Made by a program: the position numbers and the translations under genes. Below, one piece after another: positions 42,795 through 50,833 of a stretch of 64,000 nt of DNA. A model generated the notes under the pieces. It saw only the letters and a program-made list of their open reading frames with translations. It did not search any database and was not told the origin of the DNA. This stretch comes from Flavobacteria bacterium BBFL7 (GTDB lineage: Bacteria; Bacteroidota; Bacteroidia; Flavobacteriales; Flavobacteriaceae). The stretch covers positions 2,296,544 through 2,360,543 of the forward strand of contig CH672374.1 of assembly GCA_000153385.1 (NCBI GenBank). The letters run 5' to 3'. The first letter of the stretch is position 1; each line of letters starts with the position of its first letter.

Positions 42795-42827
42795 TAAAAA
42801 AAGCCACTCAATGAGTGGCTTTTTTTA
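42795..42827. terminator. Bidirectional terminator between convergent transcripts
   Basis: Inverted repeat AGCCACTCA / TGAGTGGCT (42802-42810 and 42812-42820) with A- and T-runs on each side. It serves the GHMP kinase transcript from the left and the PpiD-like transcript from the right, whose stop codons are 55 and 20 bases away. Confidence 0.9.
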
Positions 42828-42846
42828 ATATGCTATAATCTGCTTT

Positions 42847-44961
42847 CTAGTAAAAAGTAGATCTATTATCTGTTATCTCTATAGACTTCTTAAGAGCCTC
42901 TACTAACTTTGATGTCGCTTGGTTTGCAGTACGACTAGCAACCTCATTAGCATCTGCTTTATAGCTTCCTAAATCTGGTGCGTTTTCAATTGCCGTTACT
43001 TTAACAACAAATACACCTTTTTCACCAGCAATAGGTTTTGAAGTTTCTCCTTCAGCAAGTCCAAATGCTGTCCCTACCACCTTAGGCTCTTCACCTACAC
43101 CTGGTATTGTTGGGCTCTTACGATTAACAGCAGTTGCAGCTCTTGCATTTAAACCTTGTGCAGATGCGATGTCATTGACTTCAGTAGCTGTAATTTGATC
43201 CATGATCATTTTCGCCTTCTTTTTGTTACGTAGGATAGGTGTAACAGTTGCGCTAGCTTCTTCAGCAGACATAAGTCCTGCTTCAGCTTTTCTAGTTAAT
43301 TGAACAATTACATAACCTTCTGGAGTTTCAAAACGTTCTGTATCGCCTATATCTGTACCTTCTTTAAATGCCCATTGAACTATTGAGCGATTTCTTTGTA
43401 AACCAGGTAGGTTTTCATCCATCGCCTTTAAGTTCTTTACTGGCTTCACATCTAATGTGAATTCTTTAGCAACTTCTGTAAAGTCTTTGTCTGCCGCACC
43501 TTGTTGAAATTTTTGAGCGTCAGTAAATAATTGCTTTCCAGTTGCTTTAGAGGCATCTACTTTCTTTGCGATAGTTGCTATTTTAACAGCTTCAGTAGGA
43601 GCTTTTGTGTCTTGAATATGAATAATGTGGTAGCCAAAAGAACTTTCTGATATTCCTACAGAACCTTTATCATTTTCAAATAAGAATTTAGTGAATCCAG
43701 GAGCAAAGTTTCTAGCATTTCCAGAATATACTACCCAACCTATGTCTTCACCTTTTGCGATTTCAGTATTCTCGTTGAAGTAGTCCCATTTAGTATTAAA
43801 TTTACTATTGCTTTGACCAATTGTAGCAAAAATACTGTCTGCTACTTTTTTAGCATCTTCTTTTGATCGTGTAGAAGCTGAACGTGTTGCACCAGCATAT
43901 GCGACAAGGATATGCTTAGTTTGAACACTATCCATGATTGTCTTTTTATCTTCTAGGCGAGAAATTTTCATATAAGCTGCATCTTCATATGGTCCATAAG
44001 TAGCTCCTTCTTCTAGGGCAGCGATAGCTTTTGCTGTAGCCGGCAATTTTGAAGTTAATAAATAAGATCCGTCATATGGTACATCAGATTCAGAGTTTAC
44101 AAATGTTTCAACATCTTCTACCTTATCAAGTCCTGGGTAAGTTTCAGTCCTATTTGTGTTCTCATTAAACTCTTCATAAGAGCTTAAAAGTTTTGTCATG
44201 TCTGCTTTCATTTTAGCCTTATCAGCTTCAGAAGCTTTGTCCTCAAAAACAACGTATTGAATGTCGCGTTGAGCATCAGACTTGAATTTTGACTCGTTTT
44301 TTGCGATATAAGAAGAGATCTCAGATTTTGATATTTCAACTTCAGTATCTGCTATACTCGTGTATGGTATGTTAACAAATGTGAAGCTACGGTTATCATT
44401 TGCAAGACGGTATTCCATTTCTCCTGCTGCCTGTGTGCCTATGATACCAGACTTTAAGAGGTTAAAGAATTGAGTTTGCTTGGATTGATCTGCTGCATTT
44501 TCAACATCCTGTAACCATAATTGGTAACGTTCTGGTTGATTGTTTTTTAAGTCAGCAACAAATGTGTTCATTTTAATTTCAGAGAACTGTCCATTTTCAT
44601 CTAAGAAAATAGGAGCATTTGCATACATGCTTTTTACTTGGTTTTTTACAGCCTCATCTGAAACTTCAATGCCAGCCTCATTGATTTGCATGTTTAATAC
44701 AGCATCTCTTACCTCAGCATCCCATACGCTGTTTACGGCTTGAACAGTTGATGTTCCTGCGCCACGTTGTTGCATAGTTGCTTCAACTCTACGACCGAAA
44801 GCTTCTCTGTCTATTTCTGTACTACCTACAGATCCTAGTGAAGAGGCCTTTGCAGCACCGTTAGAGGTTAGCAAACCTTGAATAATAAATGCAAATAATG
44901 CTAGTGCGATTACTAGAATAAGGATTAATCCTTGTGATCTGATTTTACCTAATATGGCCAT
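42847..44961 (-). CDS. PpiD/SurA-type peptidylprolyl isomerase
   Basis: A 704-residue membrane-anchored foldase. One N-terminal helix (about residues 10-30) is followed by a SurA-N-like helical chaperone domain, a PpiC parvulin domain marked by Gln-Thr-Lys-His-Ile-Leu-Val and Asp-Ile-Gly-Trp-Val, and a C-terminal region. It assists folding of proteins crossing the periplasm. It is the last gene of the leftward operon that begins at coaX, though a 148-base gap with a palindrome at 45064-45079 precedes it, so it may also have its own promoter. Confidence 0.92.
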   Translation of the reverse strand: MAILGKIRSQGLILILVIALALFAFIIQGLLTSNGAAKASSLGSVGSTEIDREAFGRRVEATMQQRGAGTSTVQAVNSVWDAEVRDAVLNMQINEAGIEVSDEAVKNQVKSMYANAPIFLDENGQFSEIKMNTFVADLKNNQPERYQLWLQDVENAADQSKQTQFFNLLKSGIIGTQAAGEMEYRLANDNRSFTFVNIPYTSIADTEVEISKSEISSYIAKNESKFKSDAQRDIQYVVFEDKASEADKAKMKADMTKLLSSYEEFNENTNRTETYPGLDKVEDVETFVNSESDVPYDGSYLLTSKLPATAKAIAALEEGATYGPYEDAAYMKISRLEDKKTIMDSVQTKHILVAYAGATRSASTRSKEDAKKVADSIFATIGQSNSKFNTKWDYFNENTEIAKGEDIGWVVYSGNARNFAPGFTKFLFENDKGSVGISESSFGYHIIHIQDTKAPTEAVKIATIAKKVDASKATGKQLFTDAQKFQQGAADKDFTEVAKEFTLDVKPVKNLKAMDENLPGLQRNRSIVQWAFKEGTDIGDTERFETPEGYVIVQLTRKAEAGLMSAEEASATVTPILRNKKKAKMIMDQITATEVNDIASAQGLNARAATAVNRKSPTIPGVGEEPKVVGTAFGLAEGETSKPIAGEKGVFVVKVTAIENAPDLGSYKADANEVASRTANQATSKLVEALKKSIEITDNRSTFY

Positions 44962-45063
44962 CTTATAATGGGTTTAATTTTAAAGTGTCGGCGAAAATAG
45001 TGTTTTCCCGCTAATAATTAAAGCTTAAAGTGCGCTTTATAGCAGTAAGTTGCGTGATAATTT

Positions 45064-45079
45064 TGCTTTCGCGAAAGCG
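45064..45079. repeat. Palindrome copy 13 (15/16), intergenic
   Basis: First base T instead of C. Lies in the 147-base gap between the CNNM gene and the PpiD-like gene, one of only two noncoding copies. Confidence 0.9.
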
Positions 45080-45108
45080 TGTCACAAAGCTACATACTAC
45101 TAGGGTCT

Positions 45109-46377
45109 TTATTCTTTATCTAGAATTTCCAGCCCTACTAAGTCTATCTTATTGTTAGAGGTTTCTAGTATGGTGAATTTATAATGTTCAATAGTTACAA
45201 TATCGCCTTCCATCGGGATGCCTTCAGTTTCAAAAACAATGAGTCCACCTAAGGTTTCGTATTGCTCGTTTTCTGGAAGGTCTAACTTGTAATTTTCATT
45301 TATAGTGTCTACTTCGAGTCGGGCACTAAATTTAAATTCTGTTTCAGAAATTTGAGTGTCAATTAAGGTGTCAGAATCATGTTCATCCTCAATTTCACCA
45401 AAGAGTTCTTCTACAATATCTTCTACCGTAATCAGGCCTGATGTACCTCCATATTCATCCAATACGATAGCAATGCTTTTGCGACGTTTCATAAGTAAAT
45501 TGAGAACATCTTTTGCAAGCATGGTTTCTGGAACGTTAATCACACTGCGTACAATACTATTTAAATCTTCTGGAGATTTAAATAAATCAAAACTGTGAAC
45601 ATATCCAGTTACATCATCAATAGTCTCGTGATGAATTAAAATTTTTGATAGGCCTGTGCTTACAAATTTTTTATTCAATTCTTTTATATCTATGCCTTGT
45701 TGAACAGAGATCATCTCTGTACGCGGTACCATGACCTCGCGAGCTTTTACAGCAGAAAAATCTAATGCATTTTGGAATATTTGAATCTCTGTGTCTACCT
45801 CATCTTGTTCTTGAGCGCTTTCCATTTGTTCAGTAATATAATTACCTAATTCAATTTTTGAAAACGATAGTTGAATGTTGTCACCGTTAGATTTAAAAAA
45901 AATGCGTAGGAAAAAATCTGATATTTTAATACATATCCATGATACAGGTGTAAATATCAAATAGAAAATATACGCTGGTAGAGCAAAGAATTTTAAGAGC
46001 TCGTTTGAATAAATTTGAAAAAATACCTTGGGTAGAAATTCTGCGGTTAATAGGATGATTAATGTTGAAATTACTGTTTGAACCACTAGTTGAAGACTTT
46101 CAGTAAGTTCCAGATAAGGAATGATGAGTTCTTCAGTAACCAGATCACCCATATATAATCCATAGACGACTAGTGCTATACTGTTGCCTATAAGCATTGA
46201 GATGATAAATTTAGATGGATGGGCAGTTAGATTGCGCAGGACACGACCTATGAAGTCTTCTTGTCGCTTTTCTAATTCTATATGTATTTTATTAGAGGAT
46301 ACGTATGCTATTTCCATACCTGAGAAAAAGGCACTCAAAATAAGCATCGTTAATATAATCAGTACCGCTGTAAGCAT
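45109..46377 (-). CDS. CNNM/CorC-type (hemolysin family) membrane protein
   Basis: A 422-residue protein with an N-terminal DUF21 membrane domain of three to four helices, two CBS domains (Glu-Val-Met-Val-Pro-Arg-Thr-Glu at the start) and a C-terminal CorC/HlyC domain. Val-Leu-Asp-Glu-Tyr-Gly-Gly-Thr-Ser-Gly-Leu is the typical CBS-region signature. The family is linked to Mg2+ efflux; in Bacteroidota, GldE is a relative, but the neighbouring genes do not match the gldE locus. Its start overlaps the stop of the small membrane protein gene (TAATG). Confidence 0.9.
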   Translation of the reverse strand: MLTAVLIILTMLILSAFFSGMEIAYVSSNKIHIELEKRQEDFIGRVLRNLTAHPSKFIISMLIGNSIALVVYGLYMGDLVTEELIIPYLELTESLQLVVQTVISTLIILLTAEFLPKVFFQIYSNELLKFFALPAYIFYLIFTPVSWICIKISDFFLRIFFKSNGDNIQLSFSKIELGNYITEQMESAQEQDEVDTEIQIFQNALDFSAVKAREVMVPRTEMISVQQGIDIKELNKKFVSTGLSKILIHHETIDDVTGYVHSFDLFKSPEDLNSIVRSVINVPETMLAKDVLNLLMKRRKSIAIVLDEYGGTSGLITVEDIVEELFGEIEDEHDSDTLIDTQISETEFKFSARLEVDTINENYKLDLPENEQYETLGGLIVFETEGIPMEGDIVTIEHYKFTILETSNNKIDLVGLEILDKE

Positions 46378-46583
46378 TACTTAGTATCGCCTTTATTATC
46401 GCGATTATCAAATTTACTGATATATCTTCTTCTAAAGAAGAACATGAATAAAACTAATGCTGCCATGGCCCATAAAACGTAAGCCATATTTGGATTTTCT
46501 TCCAATTCGTAAAAACCACGAACTAAAAAGAAACCTGCAAAAATTAGATAAGCGTACTGAAAATATTTAAAGAATTTTGTCAT
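46377..46583 (-). CDS. Small two-helix membrane protein
   Basis: A 68-residue protein with two membrane helices (about residues 8-22 and 33-49) and a basic/Asp-rich C-terminal tail (Phe-Phe-Arg-Arg-Arg-Tyr). No family is recognised. It overlaps lptC upstream by 4 bases (ATGA) and the CNNM gene downstream by 1 (TAATG). Such tight coupling on both sides supports real translation and a shared role in the envelope operon. Confidence 0.7.
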   Translation of the reverse strand: MTKFFKYFQYAYLIFAGFFLVRGFYELEENPNMAYVLWAMAALVLFMFFFRRRYISKFDNRDNKGDTK

Positions 46584-47149
46584 TTTTTAATAGGTGTTCT
46601 GTAGAACTGATCGTTATTATCTCGTACAGTTATTTTGTTGTATTCTTCATCTGCATCTAGCATGGTGCCAGATGTAGATGCGTTTTTAAGCTGGGTAGAA
46701 AATGACTGGTCGGTAAAAATCCATTTTGCCGTTTGATCCCAGTAAAGTTGTTCTCCATTAAAAGTGTTTCCATCGTGATTAACGATAGTGACATTACCTT
46801 TCAAATCTACTAAATCTGACTCACTATACATAATGGCATAGTCTGCTGTAATGTTAGTTTCTAGTAAACTATCGTTTTTATGTTCATAAACAACCACATG
46901 TATTCCGTCTGGAAACTCTGTATAAGGATACATATCATTAGAAAAGTCTAGCATGGTTTTACCAGACATTTTTACTTTTATTAAACCACTATCTGTATGT
47001 TTAAGAAGCATTTCTTTTACTTCACCCATGGGCTCGTTAGATGCGATTTGCATCTTTTGAATGGCCTTAAGATTATCATCACAAGATAAAACACAAATCA
47101 CGGCCATAGCCGTGATTGTGATTTTTAATATGTGGTTCAACTGCTTCAT
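46580..47149 (-). CDS. lptC: LPS export periplasmic protein LptC
   Basis: A 189-residue protein with a type II-like signal peptide ending Val-Leu-Ser-Cys (Cys23). The rest is a beta-jellyroll with Asp-Tyr-Ala-Ile-Met-Tyr, Leu-Val-Asp-Leu-Lys-Gly-Asn-Val and Asn-Gly-Glu-Gln-Leu-Tyr-Trp-Asp, motifs of LptC/LptA-type proteins. It transfers LPS from the LptBFG exporter to LptA. The ATG at 47149 is chosen over a TTG at 47182 because it gives a proper signal peptide and follows the previous stop by 2 bases. LptC is normally membrane-anchored; lipidation here is inferred. Confidence 0.9.
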   Translation of the reverse strand: MKQLNHILKITITAMAVICVLSCDDNLKAIQKMQIASNEPMGEVKEMLLKHTDSGLIKVKMSGKTMLDFSNDMYPYTEFPDGIHVVVYEHKNDSLLETNITADYAIMYSESDLVDLKGNVTIVNHDGNTFNGEQLYWDQTAKWIFTDQSFSTQLKNASTSGTMLDADEEYNKITVRDNNDQFYRTPIKK

Positions 47150-47151
47150 CC

Positions 47152-48513
47152 TTAAGGGATTCTTACAGAGTCTCCAACCCAACAGTTAAATCTAATAGTA
47201 TCACCTGAGTTGTATGATTTCTCCATGAAAATTTCAGTTTTTTGTGGAGCTCTACCTCTATAGCTAGCTGCTGTTTTAGCCGCTGTAGATTTTAAACTTG
47301 CATCTACGCTTCCTGCTTTATCTGCATATCGTGCTGCTAACCAGTTAACCGCTCTTTTCTCAAATGGTGTTGTACCACAGCTATTAGCACTGCTCGCTAC
47401 TAGATTTGCAATTCTTAAGAATGGTAATCCGAATGATGGCTTTGCTGCGTTAGAAGCAAGATATTCTCTTTTTGCACTACCATACTGGCCTTTGCTTTTA
47501 AATACTTCAGCTTTCTTATAATGAATTCTAGATTTTGTGTCATTATCTGCACCTAATTCAATCGCTTGATCCCAGTACTGGAATTTTTCTGATTGTGAAG
47601 TTGCAATGTTACCAAGACCATAAGCTGTTTTCCAACTAGGCTTAAGTACATGTAATGCTTTTACAGATCTTACATATAAAGGAGCGTCAGTACAATCTTT
47701 ACTTTGTAACCTTCTCAATACATTTCCTAACCATTTTTCATCGCTTTGTTTTGAATCAAAATCCTGCTCATATAATGGAATAAGCTTATCGCAATCTGCT
47801 AATTGTCCTAATGTACCATTTACACTTTTGTTAACGATATTATAGTTCTTCAAGTTTTTCTCTTGATTAGTAATCGTTTTTTCTTCTTGTTCTGTTAGGG
47901 AACCTTCAGTTTCTTTCTTGTTTAAAAGCTTTTGGATTACTGTAGAACGTTCATCTTGTACTTGAGCGATTCTTTCAGTTAATGCATCGTACGTGTCAAA
48001 TAATTTCTGAAGATCTATTTTATTGGCTTTGAATTCTTTCTCTGCAAGTTTAAAATAAGTAATCATTCCATTAGGGTCAGTAAAGTTATCTGGATCTTTA
48101 GTGAAAACACCTTCTAACATATTGTACTGTGCAGACTGGTCACCTATTCCATACTTATACATTTTACTTGCTAATTCAATGGATTTTTTACTCGTATTAA
48201 CTTTATCACTAAATTTTGTGATTTGAGCATTAAGCATATCTATTAATCCTTGAGCATTCACAGCTTCATCACCTATCTTTTTTCTTAAACGGTGCTCATA
48301 TATAATTTCGCCATATTGATAAATAGCTGCACTGGCATCAGGACATTTTGTAACTAGATCACCTAGTTGCTTGTATGCTTCATCATAATTCTTTGCCTTA
48401 GCATTTTCTGCAAAAATGCTTAACATCACATTACAATCTCCAGCTTCTTGCGCTTTCGCGAAAGCGATACTGATAACAGCAATAAAAGTTAAAAATGTAG
48501 TTTTAAGGTTCAT
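47152..48513 (-). CDS. Secreted TPR-like repeat protein
   Basis: A 453-residue exported protein with helical repeats; Tyr-Lys-Gln-Leu-Gly and Ala-Tyr-Gly-Leu-Gly-Asn-Ile-type segments suggest TPR units. The ATG at 48513 gives a normal signal peptide (Met-Asn-Leu-Lys-Thr, hydrophobic core). The palindrome at 48451-48466 encodes Ala-Phe-Ala-Lys-Ala at the end of that signal peptide, so the repeat forms the signal-peptidase site (Ala-Lys-Ala|Gln). Function unknown; it lies between the outer-membrane barrel gene and lptC. Confidence 0.8.
   Translation of the reverse strand: MNLKTTFLTFIAVISIAFAKAQEAGDCNVMLSIFAENAKAKNYDEAYKQLGDLVTKCPDASAAIYQYGEIIYEHRLRKKIGDEAVNAQGLIDMLNAQITKFSDKVNTSKKSIELASKMYKYGIGDQSAQYNMLEGVFTKDPDNFTDPNGMITYFKLAEKEFKANKIDLQKLFDTYDALTERIAQVQDERSTVIQKLLNKKETEGSLTEQEEKTITNQEKNLKNYNIVNKSVNGTLGQLADCDKLIPLYEQDFDSKQSDEKWLGNVLRRLQSKDCTDAPLYVRSVKALHVLKPSWKTAYGLGNIATSQSEKFQYWDQAIELGADNDTKSRIHYKKAEVFKSKGQYGSAKREYLASNAAKPSFGLPFLRIANLVASSANSCGTTPFEKRAVNWLAARYADKAGSVDASLKSTAAKTAASYRGRAPQKTEIFMEKSYNSGDTIRFNCWVGDSVRIP
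48451..48466. repeat. Palindrome copy 14 (exact), at a signal-peptidase site
   Basis: Exact 16-mer, encoding Ala-Phe-Ala-Lys-Ala at the end of the signal peptide of the TPR-like protein. Confidence 0.95.
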
Positions 48514-48532
48514 AATACTTATTTTATCGTTC

Positions 48533-49780
48533 TTAATTATATTTTCTTTTTTGGAACCATCTGTCATTTAATGATAAACCTAGGGAAATATTAAAGAAGT
48601 TTTCTTTAACTAAACCATTTGATGTAGTTCCTCGTTGACCATATTCTAATCCAATATTTGCATTTGAAAAAGCTCTCGTTTGCCCTACTGGTATTCCTAT
48701 TCCAAAAGATATGCCAAACTCTGTAATGTCTTCGCCATTAAGTTGTAGTCCTGTTTCTTCATATCGCAAACCAGCACGATAAGTTGCTCTTTTCCAGTAA
48801 TTTGATATGCTGTTGTAATCAGGTATATAGTATCCTCCTAATCTATAAGATGCTGCGTCTGTAAAGATCGCTGTAGCTGGTGCAAAAGTTCTGTTTGTCG
48901 TGCTACTTGTGCCTTGTAGTGTGTATTCTGCAGCGGCAAACCATTTAAGACGTTCTCCGATACCTATACCAAGCGAGATTTCAGACGGTAATTTGAATTT
49001 TTCACGTGGGATATCAAACTCTTCAGAATCTACTATGATTTCCGATGATCCAGATATAGATATGGTAGATAATGTTCTGAAATTATCTCCAGTAATGTTA
49101 CTTTCTGGTGAGTAAGTGGCACTCGCCTGAATTTCATATTTATCACTTAAGTTTCCATTATAATGTAGTCCAAAGTTATAAGATACGCCACTAAAGTCAG
49201 TTTCATTTACTTCGTTAGTCCCGTATTGTACATTTGCTAATGCGACACTTGATGAATTCGTTTCCTGACCAAAATTATATCTTAATTCTCCACCTATATT
49301 AAGCCCTTTAGATAGTTGATACCCAAAACCAAAATATGCTCTGTTCAAACTACCTTCACCTTCAAAATTAGTGTAAATGTCCTCTGTTAAAGTGCCTAAA
49401 TCATAACCTACAGATTGAAAGGGAATTAAACCGAATCCGAAAGCTGCCTTTTTACTTACTGGTACACCTATACTTATATATTCGATTGTGGTGTTGTCGT
49501 AAGTTTCTTTGGCAGAATTTGTTTCTGCCCATGTTTCTGTATGTACGGCACCTACTGTATAAGTGGTAAGTCTTAAATTACCATAAGATGCAGGGTTTCT
49601 TAAATTAACATGGATGCTGTCGCTATAGGTACGGATTCCACCCATACTACGATTCTCTATAGTACCTTTAAATGTTTGCTGGCCTAGGCCAAAGAAGGAA
49701 TATGGAGACGAAGTACGCTGTTGTGCCATTCCTGTAAAGCAAGTAAATGCCACTAAAACGATTAAAATACTTCTGATCAT
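48533..49780 (-). CDS. Outer-membrane beta-barrel protein
   Basis: A 415-residue protein with a signal peptide ending Gly-Met-Ala-Gln and about a dozen amphipathic beta-strands ending in aromatic residues. The final strand ends Phe-Phe-Asn-Ile-Ser-Leu-Gly-Leu-Ser-Leu-Asn-Asp. The N-terminus (Ser-Pro-Tyr-Ser-Phe-Phe-Gly-Leu-Gly) and its fold resemble FadL/OmpP1-like flavobacterial porins; the substrate is not evident. The start overlaps the coaX stop by 4 bases (ATGA). Confidence 0.82.
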   Translation of the reverse strand: MIRSILIVLVAFTCFTGMAQQRTSSPYSFFGLGQQTFKGTIENRSMGGIRTYSDSIHVNLRNPASYGNLRLTTYTVGAVHTETWAETNSAKETYDNTTIEYISIGVPVSKKAAFGFGLIPFQSVGYDLGTLTEDIYTNFEGEGSLNRAYFGFGYQLSKGLNIGGELRYNFGQETNSSSVALANVQYGTNEVNETDFSGVSYNFGLHYNGNLSDKYEIQASATYSPESNITGDNFRTLSTISISGSSEIIVDSEEFDIPREKFKLPSEISLGIGIGERLKWFAAAEYTLQGTSSTTNRTFAPATAIFTDAASYRLGGYYIPDYNSISNYWKRATYRAGLRYEETGLQLNGEDITEFGISFGIGIPVGQTRAFSNANIGLEYGQRGTTSNGLVKENFFNISLGLSLNDRWFQKRKYN

Positions 49781-50508
49781 AAGTTTTTATTAAATTGATA
49801 TAAATGATATATGCCAATTAGCATCAAAAAAGGCGTGGCAAAGAAACGGCTTTTTAGTTGAGTTGACAATAGTTGAGCATCTCCGCCGGTTATAAAAATT
49901 TGAATGCCTTTATTTTTTTTACGATACTGCCTGATACAACCTTCTATTTCTTGTGTTAAACCATTAATAACGCCACTATGTATGCTTGATTGTGTAGAGT
50001 CACCTATAAAGCTTTCAATAGTCTGCGCAGTTAATAACGGAAGGTTTGCAGTAAAATTATGGAGCGATTCATAACGTAGTCTTAAACCAGGAGAAATTGC
50101 GCCGCCATGGTAGTTTAGCGATGGGTCAATGTAGTCGTACGTGACGCAGGTTCCGGCATCAATTATTAAAGCTCCTTTATCGTATTTTGTCTTTGAAATT
50201 GCGCCTGCAACTAAGGCCAGCCTATCGTTGCCAAGTGTTGTAGATTGATATAAATTTTTAAAAGGTAATTTTATAGTATTCCCAATTTTAAAAATGGTAA
50301 CTAAATTTTGTAATTGATTGTATAGTCTCTGATCAAATTTACCAACTTGACAAAAGGCTGCGTTTTTTATTTGTTTAAACTGATTGAGTAGCGATGTACA
50401 ATCTTTAATAAAATTTTGTTGAGTTGTTCTATGGTGAGAAATGATTTTATAATCTTCTACCGCTGCAAGTTTTATCGATGTGTTGCCTATGTCTATAACT
50501 AATATCAT
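49777..50508 (-). CDS. coaX: Type III pantothenate kinase CoaX
   Basis: A 243-residue kinase for the first step of coenzyme A synthesis. The ASKHA-fold motifs are Asp-Ile-Gly-Asn-Thr-Ser at the start, Asp-Ala-Gly-Thr-Cys-Val-Thr-Tyr-Asp, and Gly-Gly-Ala-Ile-Ser-Pro-Gly, with Thr-Gly-Gly-Asp-Ala near the end. Length is close to the family norm. It opens the leftward operon coaX-barrel-TPR-lptC-small protein-CNNM-PPIase. Confidence 0.94.
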   Translation of the reverse strand: MILVIDIGNTSIKLAAVEDYKIISHHRTTQQNFIKDCTSLLNQFKQIKNAAFCQVGKFDQRLYNQLQNLVTIFKIGNTIKLPFKNLYQSTTLGNDRLALVAGAISKTKYDKGALIIDAGTCVTYDYIDPSLNYHGGAISPGLRLRYESLHNFTANLPLLTAQTIESFIGDSTQSSIHSGVINGLTQEIEGCIRQYRKKNKGIQIFITGGDAQLLSTQLKSRFFATPFLMLIGIYHLYQFNKNL

Positions 50509-50642
50509 ACTAACTAGTGGAAAAAATGGGTTTGAACTAGTGTCTTTATGATATCCATAATAAATTCTATAAAAACTAAGGTCATCCCATTTTAAGGTTT
50601 TAAATATAAAAGGACTTTATAAATATTTGAGTTATAGAAAAC

Positions 50643-50674
50643 AAAAAAGGCTGCCTAAAATAGACAGCCTTTTG
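50643..50674 (-). terminator. Terminator just downstream of tRNA-Phe
   Basis: On the minus strand an inverted repeat AAGGCTGTC / GGCAGCCTT (imperfect by one pair) is followed by a T-run. It begins right after the tRNA 3' end, so the tRNA transcript stops before the 134-base gap leading to coaX. Nothing else is seen between 50509 and 50642. Confidence 0.82.
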
Positions 50675-50747
50675 TGGTACCTCCAGGAATCGAACCAGGG
50701 ACACATGGATTTTCAGTCCATTGCTCTACCAACTGAGCTAAGGTACC
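50675..50747 (-). tRNA. tRNA-Phe (GAA)
   Basis: On the minus strand the 73-base sequence folds as a cloverleaf. The acceptor stem is GGTACCT / AGGTACC, the D-arm contains AGCTCAGTTGGTAGAGC, the anticodon loop CTGAAAA gives GAA (Phe), and the T-arm reads CCTGGTTCGATTCCTGG. CCA is not encoded. It is flanked by a well-placed promoter (50767-50794) and a terminator. Between 50509 and 50833 this is the only gene. Confidence 0.97.
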
Positions 50748-50766
50748 TTTTGCTCTAAAGCGGTGG

Positions 50767-50794
50767 CAAATTTACATAATTTTATTTTTGTCAA
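50767..50794 (-). promoter_or_regulatory. Promoter of tRNA-Phe (-33 and -7 elements)
   Basis: On the minus strand TTG (50794-50792) is followed after 17 bases by TAAATTTG (50774-50767), matching the Bacteroidota TTG...TAnnTTTG pattern at an accepted spacing. The -7 box ends 19 bases before the tRNA 5' end. This is the best two-element promoter in the window. Confidence 0.65.
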
Positions 50795-50833
50795 AAGCTT
50801 TTTGCTATTTATTTTCAAAAAAAAATCTCAAAT

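Noticed and set aside
47150-47182. TTG start giving an 11-residue extension of LptC
   Set aside because: It overlaps the end of the upstream TPR-like gene and places charged residues ahead of a clear signal peptide; the ATG at 47149 is better.
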